From positions 1 to 64,000 of the forward strand of contig CAJTLB010000005.1 of assembly GCA_910577045.1 (NCBI GenBank): a stretch of DNA of 64,000 nt, given 5' to 3'. Position numbers and translations under genes: made by a program. The notes beneath the pieces are model-generated. The model was not told the DNA's origin and did not search any database. It saw only the letters and a list, made by a program, of their open reading frames with translations. Source of the stretch: an uncultured Lachnospiraceae bacterium (GTDB taxonomy: Bacteria > Bacillota > Clostridia > Lachnospirales > Lachnospiraceae). Within the stretch, counting starts at the first letter, position 1, and every line of letters starts with the position of its first letter. This document shows, piece after piece, positions 16,027-25,447 of the stretch.

Positions 16027-17523
16027 CTAATTATTTTTACTTAATCTTCCGCTAATTTTTGTTAATTGATAAATTTTCTGTGTTATGCCAGCAGGAAATA
16101 CTGTCTCCTTTACTCTCCATACCCAATTTCCACCTAAAGTAGAGGGTTTATTAATTCTAGCTTCCTTATCTAAACCTAGATAATCTTGTAAAGGAATAAT
16201 GCAAGTATTTGCTGTGCTCATCATTGCCATTCGTATAAAATCCCAATATTTCTCTTTTTCTGGCGTCCTTTCATTTGCCATATACGCTTCTGCAAATGCC
16301 CGGCTTTTTTCATCTAATTTCTGGTACCACTGTACCAATGTTTCATTATCATGGGTTCCTGTATAAACTACACAATTTTTATCATAACAATGAGGCAAGT
16401 ACCCTGTATCTTCCTCTGGATCAAAAGCAAATTCCAGAACTTTCATTCCAGGATATCCCGTATCTTTTAATAATTGTGCCACAGAAGGAGTCTGAAGGCC
16501 AAGATCCTCCGCAATAATTTCTTTTTCTCCAAGATACTTTTTTAATGTTAAAAACAAATCCAAACCTGGCCCCTTTTCCCAATGTCCATTTTCTGCGGTA
16601 GTATCTTTATATGGGATACTATAATATTCATCAAAACCTCTAAAATGATCAATCCTTACCACATCATACATGTGGAAACAATAATCCATTCTTTGGCACC
16701 ACCATCCATAATCCATCTTCTTGTGGTAATCCCATTTATACAAAGGATTTCCCCATAACTGCCCTGTAGCTGAAAAAGCATCTGGCGGGCATCCTGCCAC
16801 GGCAATTGGCAAATTTTCTTCATTAAATTGGAACATTTCCGGTTTTGCCCACGCATCTGCTGAATCAAATGCCACATAAATTGGAATATCCCCTATAATC
16901 TGTATCCCATTTTTATTCGCATATATTTTTAGCTTTTGCCATTGTAGGTAAAACTGAAATTGGATATATTTATAAAATTCAATATCAAAGTAACACTCTC
17001 TCCTATAATAATCCAATGCAAATCCCCATCTTTTCCTGATATCCTCTGCCCATTCTGTCCATGCCACGCCGTCAAACCGTTGTTTTACCGCCATAAACAA
17101 AGCATAATCTTCTAGCCAAAAAGCATTTTCCTGCACATATTGGATAAAATCTGGATTTTTAGAAATATCACTGCGTTCATATGCCAAACGAAGAAGAGAA
17201 AAACGGTTACGATAAAGCTTTTCATAATCTACTTCTTCTAATTTATCACCAAAATCACATATCCCACATTCCTCTCCTGTTAAGACGCCCTCCTCTATTA
17301 ATGCTTCTAAATCAATAAAATATGGGTTTCCTGCAAAAGAAGAAAAGGACTGGTATGGGGAATCCCCATAACCAGTAGGAGAAAGGGGCAGAATCTGCCA
17401 ATAACTCTGCCCCGCTTTTTTTAGCCAATCTATAAATTGATATGCTTCTTTCGAAAAACAGCCAATCCCATATTTTGAAGGAAGGCTGGCCACAGGAAGC
17501 AATATGCCGCTACCTCTTTTCAT
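16027..17523 (-). CDS. malQ: 4-alpha-glucanotransferase (amylomaltase)
   Basis: This 498-residue GH77 enzyme moves glucan segments between maltodextrins and releases glucose. The N-terminal GSGILLPVASLPSKYGIG and WQILPLSPTGYGDSPYQS are diagnostic. Catalytic residues are visible in VRIDHFRGFDEY (nucleophile Asp), IIAEDLG (acid/base Glu) and GTHDNET (Asp). The length is normal for the short bacterial amylomaltase. It lies 2 bases after the pullulanase gene. Confidence 0.95.
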   Translation of the reverse strand: MKRGSGILLPVASLPSKYGIGCFSKEAYQFIDWLKKAGQSYWQILPLSPTGYGDSPYQSFSSFAGNPYFIDLEALIEEGVLTGEECGICDFGDKLEEVDYEKLYRNRFSLLRLAYERSDISKNPDFIQYVQENAFWLEDYALFMAVKQRFDGVAWTEWAEDIRKRWGFALDYYRRECYFDIEFYKYIQFQFYLQWQKLKIYANKNGIQIIGDIPIYVAFDSADAWAKPEMFQFNEENLPIAVAGCPPDAFSATGQLWGNPLYKWDYHKKMDYGWWCQRMDYCFHMYDVVRIDHFRGFDEYYSIPYKDTTAENGHWEKGPGLDLFLTLKKYLGEKEIIAEDLGLQTPSVAQLLKDTGYPGMKVLEFAFDPEEDTGYLPHCYDKNCVVYTGTHDNETLVQWYQKLDEKSRAFAEAYMANERTPEKEKYWDFIRMAMMSTANTCIIPLQDYLGLDKEARINKPSTLGGNWVWRVKETVFPAGITQKIYQLTKISGRLSKNN

Positions 17524-17525
17524 AT

Positions 17526-19445
17526 CTATTCCACCTTTCTCCCAAGCAACATGCCACTTTGCGCCTTTGCTTGTATCTCTTTATCTACCGCCTTACAAAT
17601 ATTTGTTTGGCTGCCGTCTGCCAATACCTCCCATTTTCCTTTTGGCACAGTAACCATATAGTCTTCCTTGGCAGCATTATAAACTATCAATAATCGATCC
17701 CATCTATCGTTCTCATTATCTGACCTATTGTCTAATTGGAAAGAAACCACTCCATCTTTATGTATATCTTTTTCTATAATACGGCTAACTGCTAAAGCAG
17801 ACTTATCATACAACCCCGGAAGCTTTTTCCTAAGCCGGATTAATCCTTTATAATATTCTACTAAATCTGCAAATTCTATTGTCTGATGCCACTGGAGCAT
17901 ATTGATTTCTGGGGCAGAACAATAACTATTCCCTTCCCCAAACTTTGTCCTGCCAAATTCCTCGCCAGCCTGTAAAAACAAATTCCCTTGGCTAGTAAAA
18001 TAGATAAAGGCAGCTAACTTATTAGCAGCGAGGACGTCTGGGTATTTTGTCTTAAAATCATTATTTTTATACATAGATAAAACCAATTTATCCCAAAGAG
18101 TAAAATTATCATGTGCAGAAACATAATTCATAATCTGTGCACAGCTCTTTGGGCAAAATATAGACCCGCCGTCTTTCCAACCTGTTACTGCATGGAGAAT
18201 CAAAGGTTCTAAGCCAATCCCTCCGTTGACAAAACCTGGCTCTTCCTCATAAAATACATGGCCCTTAATCGCATCCCTGGTATCATCACTAAAAATGCCA
18301 ATCCCTTCATCTAGATAACAGGCATTTTCTTTTAATGCTGCTATGGTCCCGTCCTCCATTGGAGATTCATCTGCCCTCCATGGCTCCCCATACATTATTT
18401 TTTCACCAATGCCAAATTCTTTATCTAAACTGCGCCGTATTTGGTTCATTAATTCTACTGTTAAAAGCCCCATTAAATCAAAGCGGAATCCATCAATATG
18501 ATATTCCCTCGCCCAATATAGCACAGAATGTAAAATATAATTATCTACCATTGCCCTGCCCGCCGCAATATCATTGCCGCAGGCAGACCCATTGGACAGA
18601 CTTCCATCCTCCATATAACGGTAATAATAGCCTGGTACCATTCTTTGCAAAAAAGAATCATGTCGATATGTATGGTTATATACCACATCCATAACCACAC
18701 GTATCCCATTTTTGTGCATCGCCTGGATCATTTCCTTACATTCCCGGATTCTAACTGTCCCATCTACTGTATCTGTGGCATAAGAGCCTTCTGGCACATT
18801 AAAATTCAAAGGATCGTAGCCCCAATTATACTGTTTCTCATCTCCTGACTCATTTACTGAACCATAATCGAAAAATGGCAGCAAATGCACATGTGTAATA
18901 CCTAGTTCCTTTAAATAACTCATGCAGGTAAGATAGGAACCATTTGTATTAAAAACAGTAAATGCTTTATACTTTCCACGGTATTTTTCAGGAATCCCAC
19001 TTTCTTTATCAAAAGAAAAGTCCTTAATATGGAGCTCATAAATAATTTGCTCTTTTTCCTTTTGTGGCGGGGTATCCTCTTCAAACCCTGGCGGATTCGT
19101 AAGTTTTAAATCCACAACCATGCTCCTATCCCCATTGCAGCTACAGCCAATGGCATAGGGGTCTGCAGTCCGTACTGCCTTTCCTTGGCTCCATACAAGA
19201 AAATCATAATACATCCCATGTAAGCTTTCTGGATATTCTTGCTTCCATACACCCTTTTCTTCTGGCTGCATTTCTTTCCTTTGCCACTCCTTTGATGTGC
19301 CAGTCTTATAAAGGCACAGCTCAATGCGTTCTGCAAAAGGACTCCACACCTTAAATACTGTTTTAGTTTTAGTGCATAATACACCCAAGTCATCCCCGTT
19401 ATAACGGAATTTATCTTCAAATTCTTTACTGGTGAAAAAAGTCAT
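17526..19445 (-). CDS. pulA: Type I pullulanase
   Basis: This protein of about 639 residues is predicted to hydrolyse alpha-1,6 branches of imported maltodextrins. An N-terminal CBM48-type domain (TVFKVWSPFAERIELCLY) precedes a GH13 catalytic domain with the pullulanase signature YNWGYDP. Further motifs are VVMDVVYNHTY, DGFRFDLMG (nucleophile Asp), YGEPWRAD (Glu) and VSAHDNFT. There is no signal peptide, so it is cytoplasmic. The start is uncertain: the ATG at 19445 is used, but TTG codons up to 19463 with GGGGTGG just before them are possible. It follows malG by about 40 bases. Confidence 0.92.
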   Translation of the reverse strand: MTFFTSKEFEDKFRYNGDDLGVLCTKTKTVFKVWSPFAERIELCLYKTGTSKEWQRKEMQPEEKGVWKQEYPESLHGMYYDFLVWSQGKAVRTADPYAIGCSCNGDRSMVVDLKLTNPPGFEEDTPPQKEKEQIIYELHIKDFSFDKESGIPEKYRGKYKAFTVFNTNGSYLTCMSYLKELGITHVHLLPFFDYGSVNESGDEKQYNWGYDPLNFNVPEGSYATDTVDGTVRIRECKEMIQAMHKNGIRVVMDVVYNHTYRHDSFLQRMVPGYYYRYMEDGSLSNGSACGNDIAAGRAMVDNYILHSVLYWAREYHIDGFRFDLMGLLTVELMNQIRRSLDKEFGIGEKIMYGEPWRADESPMEDGTIAALKENACYLDEGIGIFSDDTRDAIKGHVFYEEEPGFVNGGIGLEPLILHAVTGWKDGGSIFCPKSCAQIMNYVSAHDNFTLWDKLVLSMYKNNDFKTKYPDVLAANKLAAFIYFTSQGNLFLQAGEEFGRTKFGEGNSYCSAPEINMLQWHQTIEFADLVEYYKGLIRLRKKLPGLYDKSALAVSRIIEKDIHKDGVVSFQLDNRSDNENDRWDRLLIVYNAAKEDYMVTVPKGKWEVLADGSQTNICKAVDKEIQAKAQSGMLLGRKVE

Positions 19446-19487
19446 GTCATTCTTCAAAATCAACCACCCCAGAAGTATTTTATTCTA

Positions 19488-20339
19488 TTACCCCTTTACT
19501 GCACCCGAAACACCTTCTACATAACATTTCTGCGTCATAAGGAATAAAATTGCTATTGGTATCGATATAATTACACAACCAGCATAAAACTGAGTATAAT
19601 AATATTCTACAAATTCCTGTTCCAACATTGTCCACAGCCCTATTGCTATCGTATAGTAAGCAGTATCATTCCCCATAATCACTTTAGCAAAAATATAATC
19701 TACCCATGGCCCCATAAAAGTGGTAATCAATGTATAGGTAATAATCGGCTTTGACAAAGGAATCGTAATACGGATAAAAGTATCCCATTTCGTAGCACCA
19801 TCAATATAGGCAGCTTCATCAATACTCTTTGGAATTGTATCAAAAAATCCCTTAGCCATATAAAACCCCAAGCCTGCCCCGCCAGAATATACTAATACCA
19901 AAGATATTTGCTTTAAAACACCTGTACTTAAAAGGCCTAGCCCTTTTAAAATATAATATACAGCTATCATAGACATAAACCCAGGGAACATCCCCAATAT
20001 TAAAGCAATATTCATAAAATTTTTCCGCATTTTAAAACGCAGGCGGCTCATTACATAAGAAACACATAATACAAAAAATGCAGACAAAATGGTACTAAAA
20101 ATTGCAATTACTAATGTATTTGTAAACCATCTGCTAAAATTAATACTGTTGTTGCCACTAAATAAATTGATATAATTATCTAAAGTAAATCCTCTTGGCC
20201 ATATATAGCTTTTGTATGAGCCTCCTTCCTTTCGGAATGAGGTTAAAATAACATAAAAAATTGGCAACACCCAAACCACGCTAAGAATAGCTAATAAAAT
20301 ATGACACGCTGTATTTGTAATTAATTTCTTTGTTTTCAT
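19488..20339 (-). CDS. malG: Maltodextrin ABC transporter permease, MalG type
   Basis: This 283-residue integral membrane protein has six helices and the permease EAA loop EAAYIDGATKWDTFIRITIPLSKP at about residues 185-208. It is the smaller permease of a CUT1-class sugar importer. The C-terminus FLMTQKCYVEGVSGAVKG matches the maltose permeases MalG and GanQ. The start overlaps the malF stop by one base. An ATPase gene is absent here, as is common where a shared MsmX ATPase is used. Confidence 0.9.
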   Translation of the reverse strand: MKTKKLITNTACHILLAILSVVWVLPIFYVILTSFRKEGGSYKSYIWPRGFTLDNYINLFSGNNSINFSRWFTNTLVIAIFSTILSAFFVLCVSYVMSRLRFKMRKNFMNIALILGMFPGFMSMIAVYYILKGLGLLSTGVLKQISLVLVYSGGAGLGFYMAKGFFDTIPKSIDEAAYIDGATKWDTFIRITIPLSKPIITYTLITTFMGPWVDYIFAKVIMGNDTAYYTIAIGLWTMLEQEFVEYYYTQFYAGCVIISIPIAILFLMTQKCYVEGVSGAVKG

Positions 20340-21733
20340 TATTGGAACGCCCCCTCATCTTTATAAGATCCTGTACGGCGGTACGTTGTCAGTGATACAA
20401 CAGCCAGAATAATAAATACTAATATACCAATAACAGCGCCCAAGTTATAATCTTTCTGCGTAATAGTCAGCCGGTATAGCCAAGTGACAAGCAAATCCGT
20501 TTTTCCTGCATAATAGTAATCCAAAGAATCTGGGCCTCCTCCTGATAACAGGAAGATTACATTAAAGTTATTGATATTCCCAGTAAAGGATGTAATCAAG
20601 TTTGGCGTCATTACAAAAAGCATATAAGGAAGAGTAATCTTCCAGAAAATCGTAGAAGAATTTGCCCCGTCTATTTTAGCAGCCTCATATAATTCCGCGG
20701 GAATATTTTGTAAAATCCCTGTTGTAGACAACATCGTAAATGGAACGCCTATCCAAATATTAATACAAATAATTGTAATTTTTGCATATAAAGAATTTGT
20801 AAAAAACGGGATAGACTCTGTTGCGCCTAACAGCCCTATCTCCCTTAAAATAACATTGACAGGCCCATTTGCATTAAAAATAGTCCGCATGCTAAGTAAA
20901 GTAACAAACTGTGGGACTGCTACAGACAATACAAACATAAATCTCCAAAATCCTTTTGCCCTTGTTCCCTTACGGTTAATTAAGATTGCCAGCAACAGCC
21001 CTAATATATAACAACTTACTGTTGCTACAACCGCCCACACCAAGGTCCATGTTAAAACTGGCCAAAAAGTTGCCGCTAACTTACTGCCTTGCAAAAACAT
21101 TTCTGTAAAATTCTTAAGCCCAACCCATGAAAACAAATTTCCCGGTGGCTGATGTTCATGATCGTAACTGGTAAATGCAATTAAAATCATAAAAATTAAC
21201 GGGACTATTGTAAAACAAATAATTCCTAATATTGGAAAAGATAAGAGAAAAGCATGTAAGTTTTCTTCTTTTAGAGAACGGATATCATCTTTAAAAGAAG
21301 GGATATTCCATCCTCTCTCTTTCCGTTTCTGTGTGCAATATGCACTCTTTGCAGACATACATGCAACAAAAATAATTGCTGCTGTCAATACTAATGTAAT
21401 AACTCCATAGAGCAGGCATAGCATAGAATCATCTCCTGCGGAATATTCATAAATCCCAAGTGCCTCATTATATACCTGCCCCTGCTCTACTGTCCCCAAA
21501 GTAATAAAATTCCCAATTGATTTTATTCCAAAAGAAAGCAAATAAACCAAATAACTAATTTCGATTGCTAAAAAAATAAAACCTCTAACTAGTTGCTTAT
21601 TAATAAGGTTTCCCAATCCAAATACAATAAAAGACAACTTTGTTATGCTGTTTCCTTCTTGGAATACCTGCATAACGCTAGTATCCCCAAGCCTGTTAGA
21701 AACAGGCTTGGCATTTTTGTTTTTCTTCCCCAT
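20339..21733 (-). CDS. malF: Maltodextrin ABC transporter permease, MalF type
   Basis: This 464-residue protein has about eight membrane helices. The first two (about 30-60 and 100-125) and the soluble link between them are the N-terminal extension typical of MalF-like permeases. The core permease domain follows, with the EAA loop LYEAAKIDGANSSTIFWKITLPY near residue 355. It pairs with MalG as the channel of the maltodextrin importer. It lies 22 bases after the binding-protein gene. Confidence 0.9.
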   Translation of the reverse strand: MGKKNKNAKPVSNRLGDTSVMQVFQEGNSITKLSFIVFGLGNLINKQLVRGFIFLAIEISYLVYLLSFGIKSIGNFITLGTVEQGQVYNEALGIYEYSAGDDSMLCLLYGVITLVLTAAIIFVACMSAKSAYCTQKRKERGWNIPSFKDDIRSLKEENLHAFLLSFPILGIICFTIVPLIFMILIAFTSYDHEHQPPGNLFSWVGLKNFTEMFLQGSKLAATFWPVLTWTLVWAVVATVSCYILGLLLAILINRKGTRAKGFWRFMFVLSVAVPQFVTLLSMRTIFNANGPVNVILREIGLLGATESIPFFTNSLYAKITIICINIWIGVPFTMLSTTGILQNIPAELYEAAKIDGANSSTIFWKITLPYMLFVMTPNLITSFTGNINNFNVIFLLSGGGPDSLDYYYAGKTDLLVTWLYRLTITQKDYNLGAVIGILVFIILAVVSLTTYRRTGSYKDEGAFQ

Positions 21734-21754
21734 AAAAAACCTCCCAGAAACACC

Positions 21755-23008
21755 TTACTTTGTCATTGCGTCCACAAATGCATCCAGTTTTTGCTGTACA
21801 TTTTCCTTTGTAATTTCCTTACTCCTAATTTCTGTAGGAATTGCATTTGCATAAGTCCAATACCTTGCACTAAACACAGAATTTGCAGGCTGCGCAACAC
21901 TTGCCGTATTTGCTTCTTTTATAACTACACTTGCCAAAGGATCTGCCTTTACTTTTTCACTTTCACTAGCCACTACATTCGCAGGAATTTGGGCAGATAA
22001 CTCATATCTTAAAATTTGGTTTTCTTCATTTCCAAGATATGCAGCAAATGCAACTGCTGCTGCCATATTGCTAGATTTTGCATTTACGCCAATACATTTA
22101 GAGCCATAAAACCCAAGAAGCTGGTAATCCGTCCCATCTGGGTTAAAAGTAGGTATTACAGCAAGCCCAAGATCGTCACCTAAAATCCCTTTATATAAAT
22201 CATAATTCCAAGAACCATCAAACCATGCGCCAATCCTATGGTCGCCTGCAAGCTCAGAAACAGAAATTTCTCCATCATATGCACATTTTGGGTTATGTAT
22301 TAAGTCAATTAAGTAATTTGTTACAGCAACGCCTGTTGCATTATTCCAGTCTACTCCTGCTTCTAAGTCACTTCCATCTGGCCCAAAAATACTTAATCCT
22401 GCTCCATAATAATAGGCACCTAATTTCCATCCACCTGCTGATTCAAAATAAAAATTATATACATTATCGGCTGTTTCTTTCGCCATAATCTTTTCCAAGG
22501 ATACAATGTCAGATTCATTTAATAAGGTCTTGTCATAAAACATAAAAAATGTATTATGTGTAAATGGTATTCCATAAATAGCATCATCTACTGTAACTGT
22601 TGCAATAACAGAATCTGCATTTGTCTCTTTTACCATAGCCTCTGTCGCCCCGCCAAGCCTTGCAACCGCACCAGCCTCTACCAAAGATGGAAGTTGGTCA
22701 CTAGCAAACATAAAGACATCTGCTGCTTCTCCTACATCTTTTAATACTGATTCCTGGCACTTATCTTCCCCTACTACTTCTGTTACCCATTTAATATTAT
22801 ATTCTGGATGTTCTGAAGCAAATGCTGCTTGTTGTTGCGCCATAATTCCTGTATCCACCTGATTCTGAGGACACCATACCTTTAATGTAACCTCTTGTAC
22901 TTCTTTTGGTGCAGTAGTCCCCTGGGTTGGGGCAGAACCGCCTCCACAGCCAGCCAAAGATGTTACAGCTACCGCTGCTGCTAGTAATGTCACAAAAAAT
23001 TTTTTCAT
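21755..23008 (-). CDS. Maltodextrin-binding lipoprotein of the ABC importer
   Basis: This 417-residue extracellular solute-binding protein has a lipoprotein signal with lipobox SLAGC (lipid Cys21) followed by a Gly/Ser/Pro/Thr linker. The mature part reads as a CUT1 type 1 binding protein (TLKVWCPQNQVD, ADVFMFASDQLPSL, GAWFDGSWNYD, NEENQILRYELSAQIPAN). It would capture maltodextrins at the cell surface. It is the first gene of the operon and lies behind a promoter at 23059-23087, divergent from the LacI-type regulator. Confidence 0.9.
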   Translation of the reverse strand: MKKFFVTLLAAAVAVTSLAGCGGGSAPTQGTTAPKEVQEVTLKVWCPQNQVDTGIMAQQQAAFASEHPEYNIKWVTEVVGEDKCQESVLKDVGEAADVFMFASDQLPSLVEAGAVARLGGATEAMVKETNADSVIATVTVDDAIYGIPFTHNTFFMFYDKTLLNESDIVSLEKIMAKETADNVYNFYFESAGGWKLGAYYYGAGLSIFGPDGSDLEAGVDWNNATGVAVTNYLIDLIHNPKCAYDGEISVSELAGDHRIGAWFDGSWNYDLYKGILGDDLGLAVIPTFNPDGTDYQLLGFYGSKCIGVNAKSSNMAAAVAFAAYLGNEENQILRYELSAQIPANVVASESEKVKADPLASVVIKEANTASVAQPANSVFSARYWTYANAIPTEIRSKEITKENVQQKLDAFVDAMTK

Positions 23009-23058
23009 GATACATGCCTCCTTAGATTAAAAAGTTTCGTCAAGTTTTGTTTAAAAAC

Positions 23059-23087
23059 ATATTATCATAAAAATTTTATATTTTCAA
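23059..23087 (-). promoter_or_regulatory. Promoter of the maltodextrin operon
   Basis: On the minus strand TTGAAA (23082-23087), a 17-base spacer and TAATAT (23059-23064) lie about 50 bases before the binding-protein start. The 389-base divergent gap (23009-23397) has no gene. It holds this promoter, that of the regulator, and AT-rich DNA with short palindromes such as ATTTTCGAAAT at 23179-23189, which could be an operator. Confidence 0.45.
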
Positions 23088-23305
23088 GAGTATTTTTGTG
23101 CACATTGACAGTATAGTTGTGTATATAAGCATATATTTGTATAATTTGTATAGTAATTCTAAACTTTTTATAATTTCTATTTTCGAAATTTATATCTGTA
23201 TAGTTTCGTTCCCTTCTTTTTTCAAAACATTGATTTTCACTATATTACAATAAATATTGTATTGATTTTCTAGTACAGTTAAAGCACAAAGTTTAGTAAG
23301 CCGCC

Positions 23306-23334
23306 TTGTTTTTTTGGTTAAAACTTGTTATAAT
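23306..23334 (+). promoter_or_regulatory. Promoter of the LacI-type regulator gene
   Basis: TTGTTT (23306-23311), a 17-base spacer and a perfect TATAAT (23329-23334) preceded by TG one base upstream form an extended -10 promoter. It is about 63 bases before the start codon. AGGGGG at 23382-23387 is the ribosome site. Confidence 0.5.
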
Positions 23335-23397
23335 TAGGTTGCTTATATAAAATTTATCGTTATTTTTAACAAAAATTTACCTTTAGGGGGCTGCTAT

Positions 23398-24453
23398 ATG
23401 GCTACGATTAATGACATCGCCGCAAGGCTTGGTATCTCTAAAAGCACTGTTTCTAAGGGGCTGAATAATGCAACTGATATTAGTGAAGAAATGAAGAAAA
23501 GAATCCTTGCAACTGCTGTTGAGCTTGGATACGTAAATAAACGTCTTCAAAAAAAAGAAAATAAATTATGTATATTAATTGAAAATATGGATTTTCGCAC
23601 TCCTAACCATTTTGGCCATGATATTGTCCTTGGTTTTAAACAAATGGCTGAACCAGAAGGCTGGACTGTTGATATTATTCCTGTTACTATTGATTTCCAA
23701 AAATTAACTCCTTATGGGGTATTTATGATGCAGCAGGGATATTGTGCTGCCTTTATACTTGGTTTTTCTCTTCTTGACCCATGGATGAAAGAATTCCAAT
23801 CTTCTAGGGTCCCTACTGTCCTTTATGACAATTATATTAAAGGCAACCCAAATATCGCATCGATTGGATGCGACAGCCAAGAAGGATTTGAACTTGCAGT
23901 CAAACATCTTGTTAAATTAGGGCATAAAAAAATTGGCTTAATATCTGGGCCTTTAGATTCCTATATTCTAAAAGCCAGATACAACGCCTATCTTAATGCT
24001 TTAGATAAATATGATTTAGAAATGAATGAAAATTATATTGGCCTTGGCTATTATGTGGCAGAATCTACAAGGACTTATATTCCTAAATTATTAAACCAAG
24101 GAGTAACTGCCATACTTTTTTCCCATGATGTACGGGCTATCTCTGCTATTACAGAATGTGACGACCGGGATATTAGTATTCCTGGGGATATTAGTATTAT
24201 TGGCTTTGACGACCTGCCAATGACAGCCTATACTACCCCGCCTTTAACTACTATTAGGCAGGATAGGATTGCGCTTGGGAAATGCGGCTTTTATGCTTTA
24301 TCCTGTTTATTAAACCAAGTTGCTATTGGCTCTATCCTTTTACGGGCAACACTTATTGTCCGATCATCCACTGGGCCAGCACCTACTTCTGCAAAAAACC
24401 CACAACCCATACAACAGGCTTCACAAGTACTTACTCCGCCTTACCAATATTAA
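23398..24453 (+). CDS. LacI-family transcriptional regulator of maltodextrin use
   Basis: This 351-residue regulator has an N-terminal helix-turn-helix and hinge (TINDIAARLGISKSTVSKGLNN, residues 3-24) and a periplasmic-binding-protein-like effector domain ending in IGFDDLPMTAYTTPPLTTIRQD. It is divergent from the maltodextrin operon and is its probable repressor or activator. The C-terminus has an extra Pro/Gln/Ser-rich tail of about 25 residues beyond the usual end. Its stop codon overlaps the stop of the convergent GTPase gene by four bases, leaving no room for a terminator. Confidence 0.9.
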   Translation: MATINDIAARLGISKSTVSKGLNNATDISEEMKKRILATAVELGYVNKRLQKKENKLCILIENMDFRTPNHFGHDIVLGFKQMAEPEGWTVDIIPVTIDFQKLTPYGVFMMQQGYCAAFILGFSLLDPWMKEFQSSRVPTVLYDNYIKGNPNIASIGCDSQEGFELAVKHLVKLGHKKIGLISGPLDSYILKARYNAYLNALDKYDLEMNENYIGLGYYVAESTRTYIPKLLNQGVTAILFSHDVRAISAITECDDRDISIPGDISIIGFDDLPMTAYTTPPLTTIRQDRIALGKCGFYALSCLLNQVAIGSILLRATLIVRSSTGPAPTSAKNPQPIQQASQVLTPPYQY

Positions 24454-25403
24454 TTAAAATATACAATTTTCTCCTCTGCCTCTTCTGCTGGCTCAATTTT
24501 TTCAGCATACAACACAGGCCCCTCCCCTTTATATAGTGGGGCATACTCTAATTTTATTTTTGCTGTTAAATAAATCCATTGGCTTTTTTTCAAACGTTTT
24601 ATCTTAGGCTCTATAGCAGGAGATGCCATACATAATGGGCCAATAAACCGGATATCATCTTCACAGCAAGTCATAGCAAACCTGCCTGGCACAAACGCAT
24701 TTGATGGCAACCTAGAATTTTTGTATACTTGCACCCTCATATGGATTGTCTTCCCATTATATTTTTGTGGGGAATCCATTACATCTACATACCAAACCCC
24801 AAAATCCATATCCTCTAATTCAATTTGATCTTGTGAAATATCAAAAGGCAAAGCATCTTCTGCAGATGGCTCACTGCCATCTGCATTTTCCATATAAACT
24901 TGTGCCCTTGGGTTAATTGCTTTTACACTCCTTCTATAAGAAGCTAATGGTGTATTTTCATCACACCGGTTGAAAATAACTAAATCGGTATCCTGGAACT
25001 GTTCCATAACCAAAGAACGCATATTATTCAAATAAAGTTGGAATGTAGCTGAATTTACGGTAGTAATCACTTGTACAATTTCCCAATTTTTTGGCATTTT
25101 CATACCATAAATTTTCTCCATGCGCCACATACCATTATATTCAATTAATACTTTTTCTGGCATATATTTCTTCTGGCACTCTAATAAAAATTCTGACGTA
25201 AAATCCTCTTCATCCTCTACAGATTCTAAAAGGATACCTTGTTTTAAAAGTTCCCTTCCATCATATTCACATTCCCCTTCCTCACAAGCAATTAAAAGAG
25301 TTTTTTCATCTGCAAGAAAATCAGGATCACTAATTGTATCCTGAATAAAAGACGTTTTTCCACTGTCCAGGAAGCCTGTAAATAAATAAACAGGTATTTC
25401 CAT
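24450..25403 (-). CDS. CobW-type GTPase fused to a YcgQ-like (TIGR03943) domain
   Basis: The protein is 317 residues. The N-terminal half has the G3E-family P-loop GFLDSGKTS (residues 9-17) and NRCD as the guanine-specificity motif, but lacks the CxCC metal motif of canonical CobW proteins. The C-terminal third has SPQKYNGKTIHMRVQVYK, FVPGRFAMTCCEDDIRFIG and a closing beta segment. That reads like the C-terminus of YcgQ-type proteins, which pair with YcgR-type permeases and are linked to zinc. The fusion suggests a metal-related role. It lies 44 bases after a second CobW-family gene and is probably in one operon with it. Confidence 0.7.
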   Translation of the reverse strand: MEIPVYLFTGFLDSGKTSFIQDTISDPDFLADEKTLLIACEEGECEYDGRELLKQGILLESVEDEEDFTSEFLLECQKKYMPEKVLIEYNGMWRMEKIYGMKMPKNWEIVQVITTVNSATFQLYLNNMRSLVMEQFQDTDLVIFNRCDENTPLASYRRSVKAINPRAQVYMENADGSEPSAEDALPFDISQDQIELEDMDFGVWYVDVMDSPQKYNGKTIHMRVQVYKNSRLPSNAFVPGRFAMTCCEDDIRFIGPLCMASPAIEPKIKRLKKSQWIYLTAKIKLEYAPLYKGEGPVLYAEKIEPAEEAEEKIVYFN

Positions 25404-25447
25404 ATTCTATTCCATCCTTTCTATAACAGCCTAATTCTAGCTTTATT

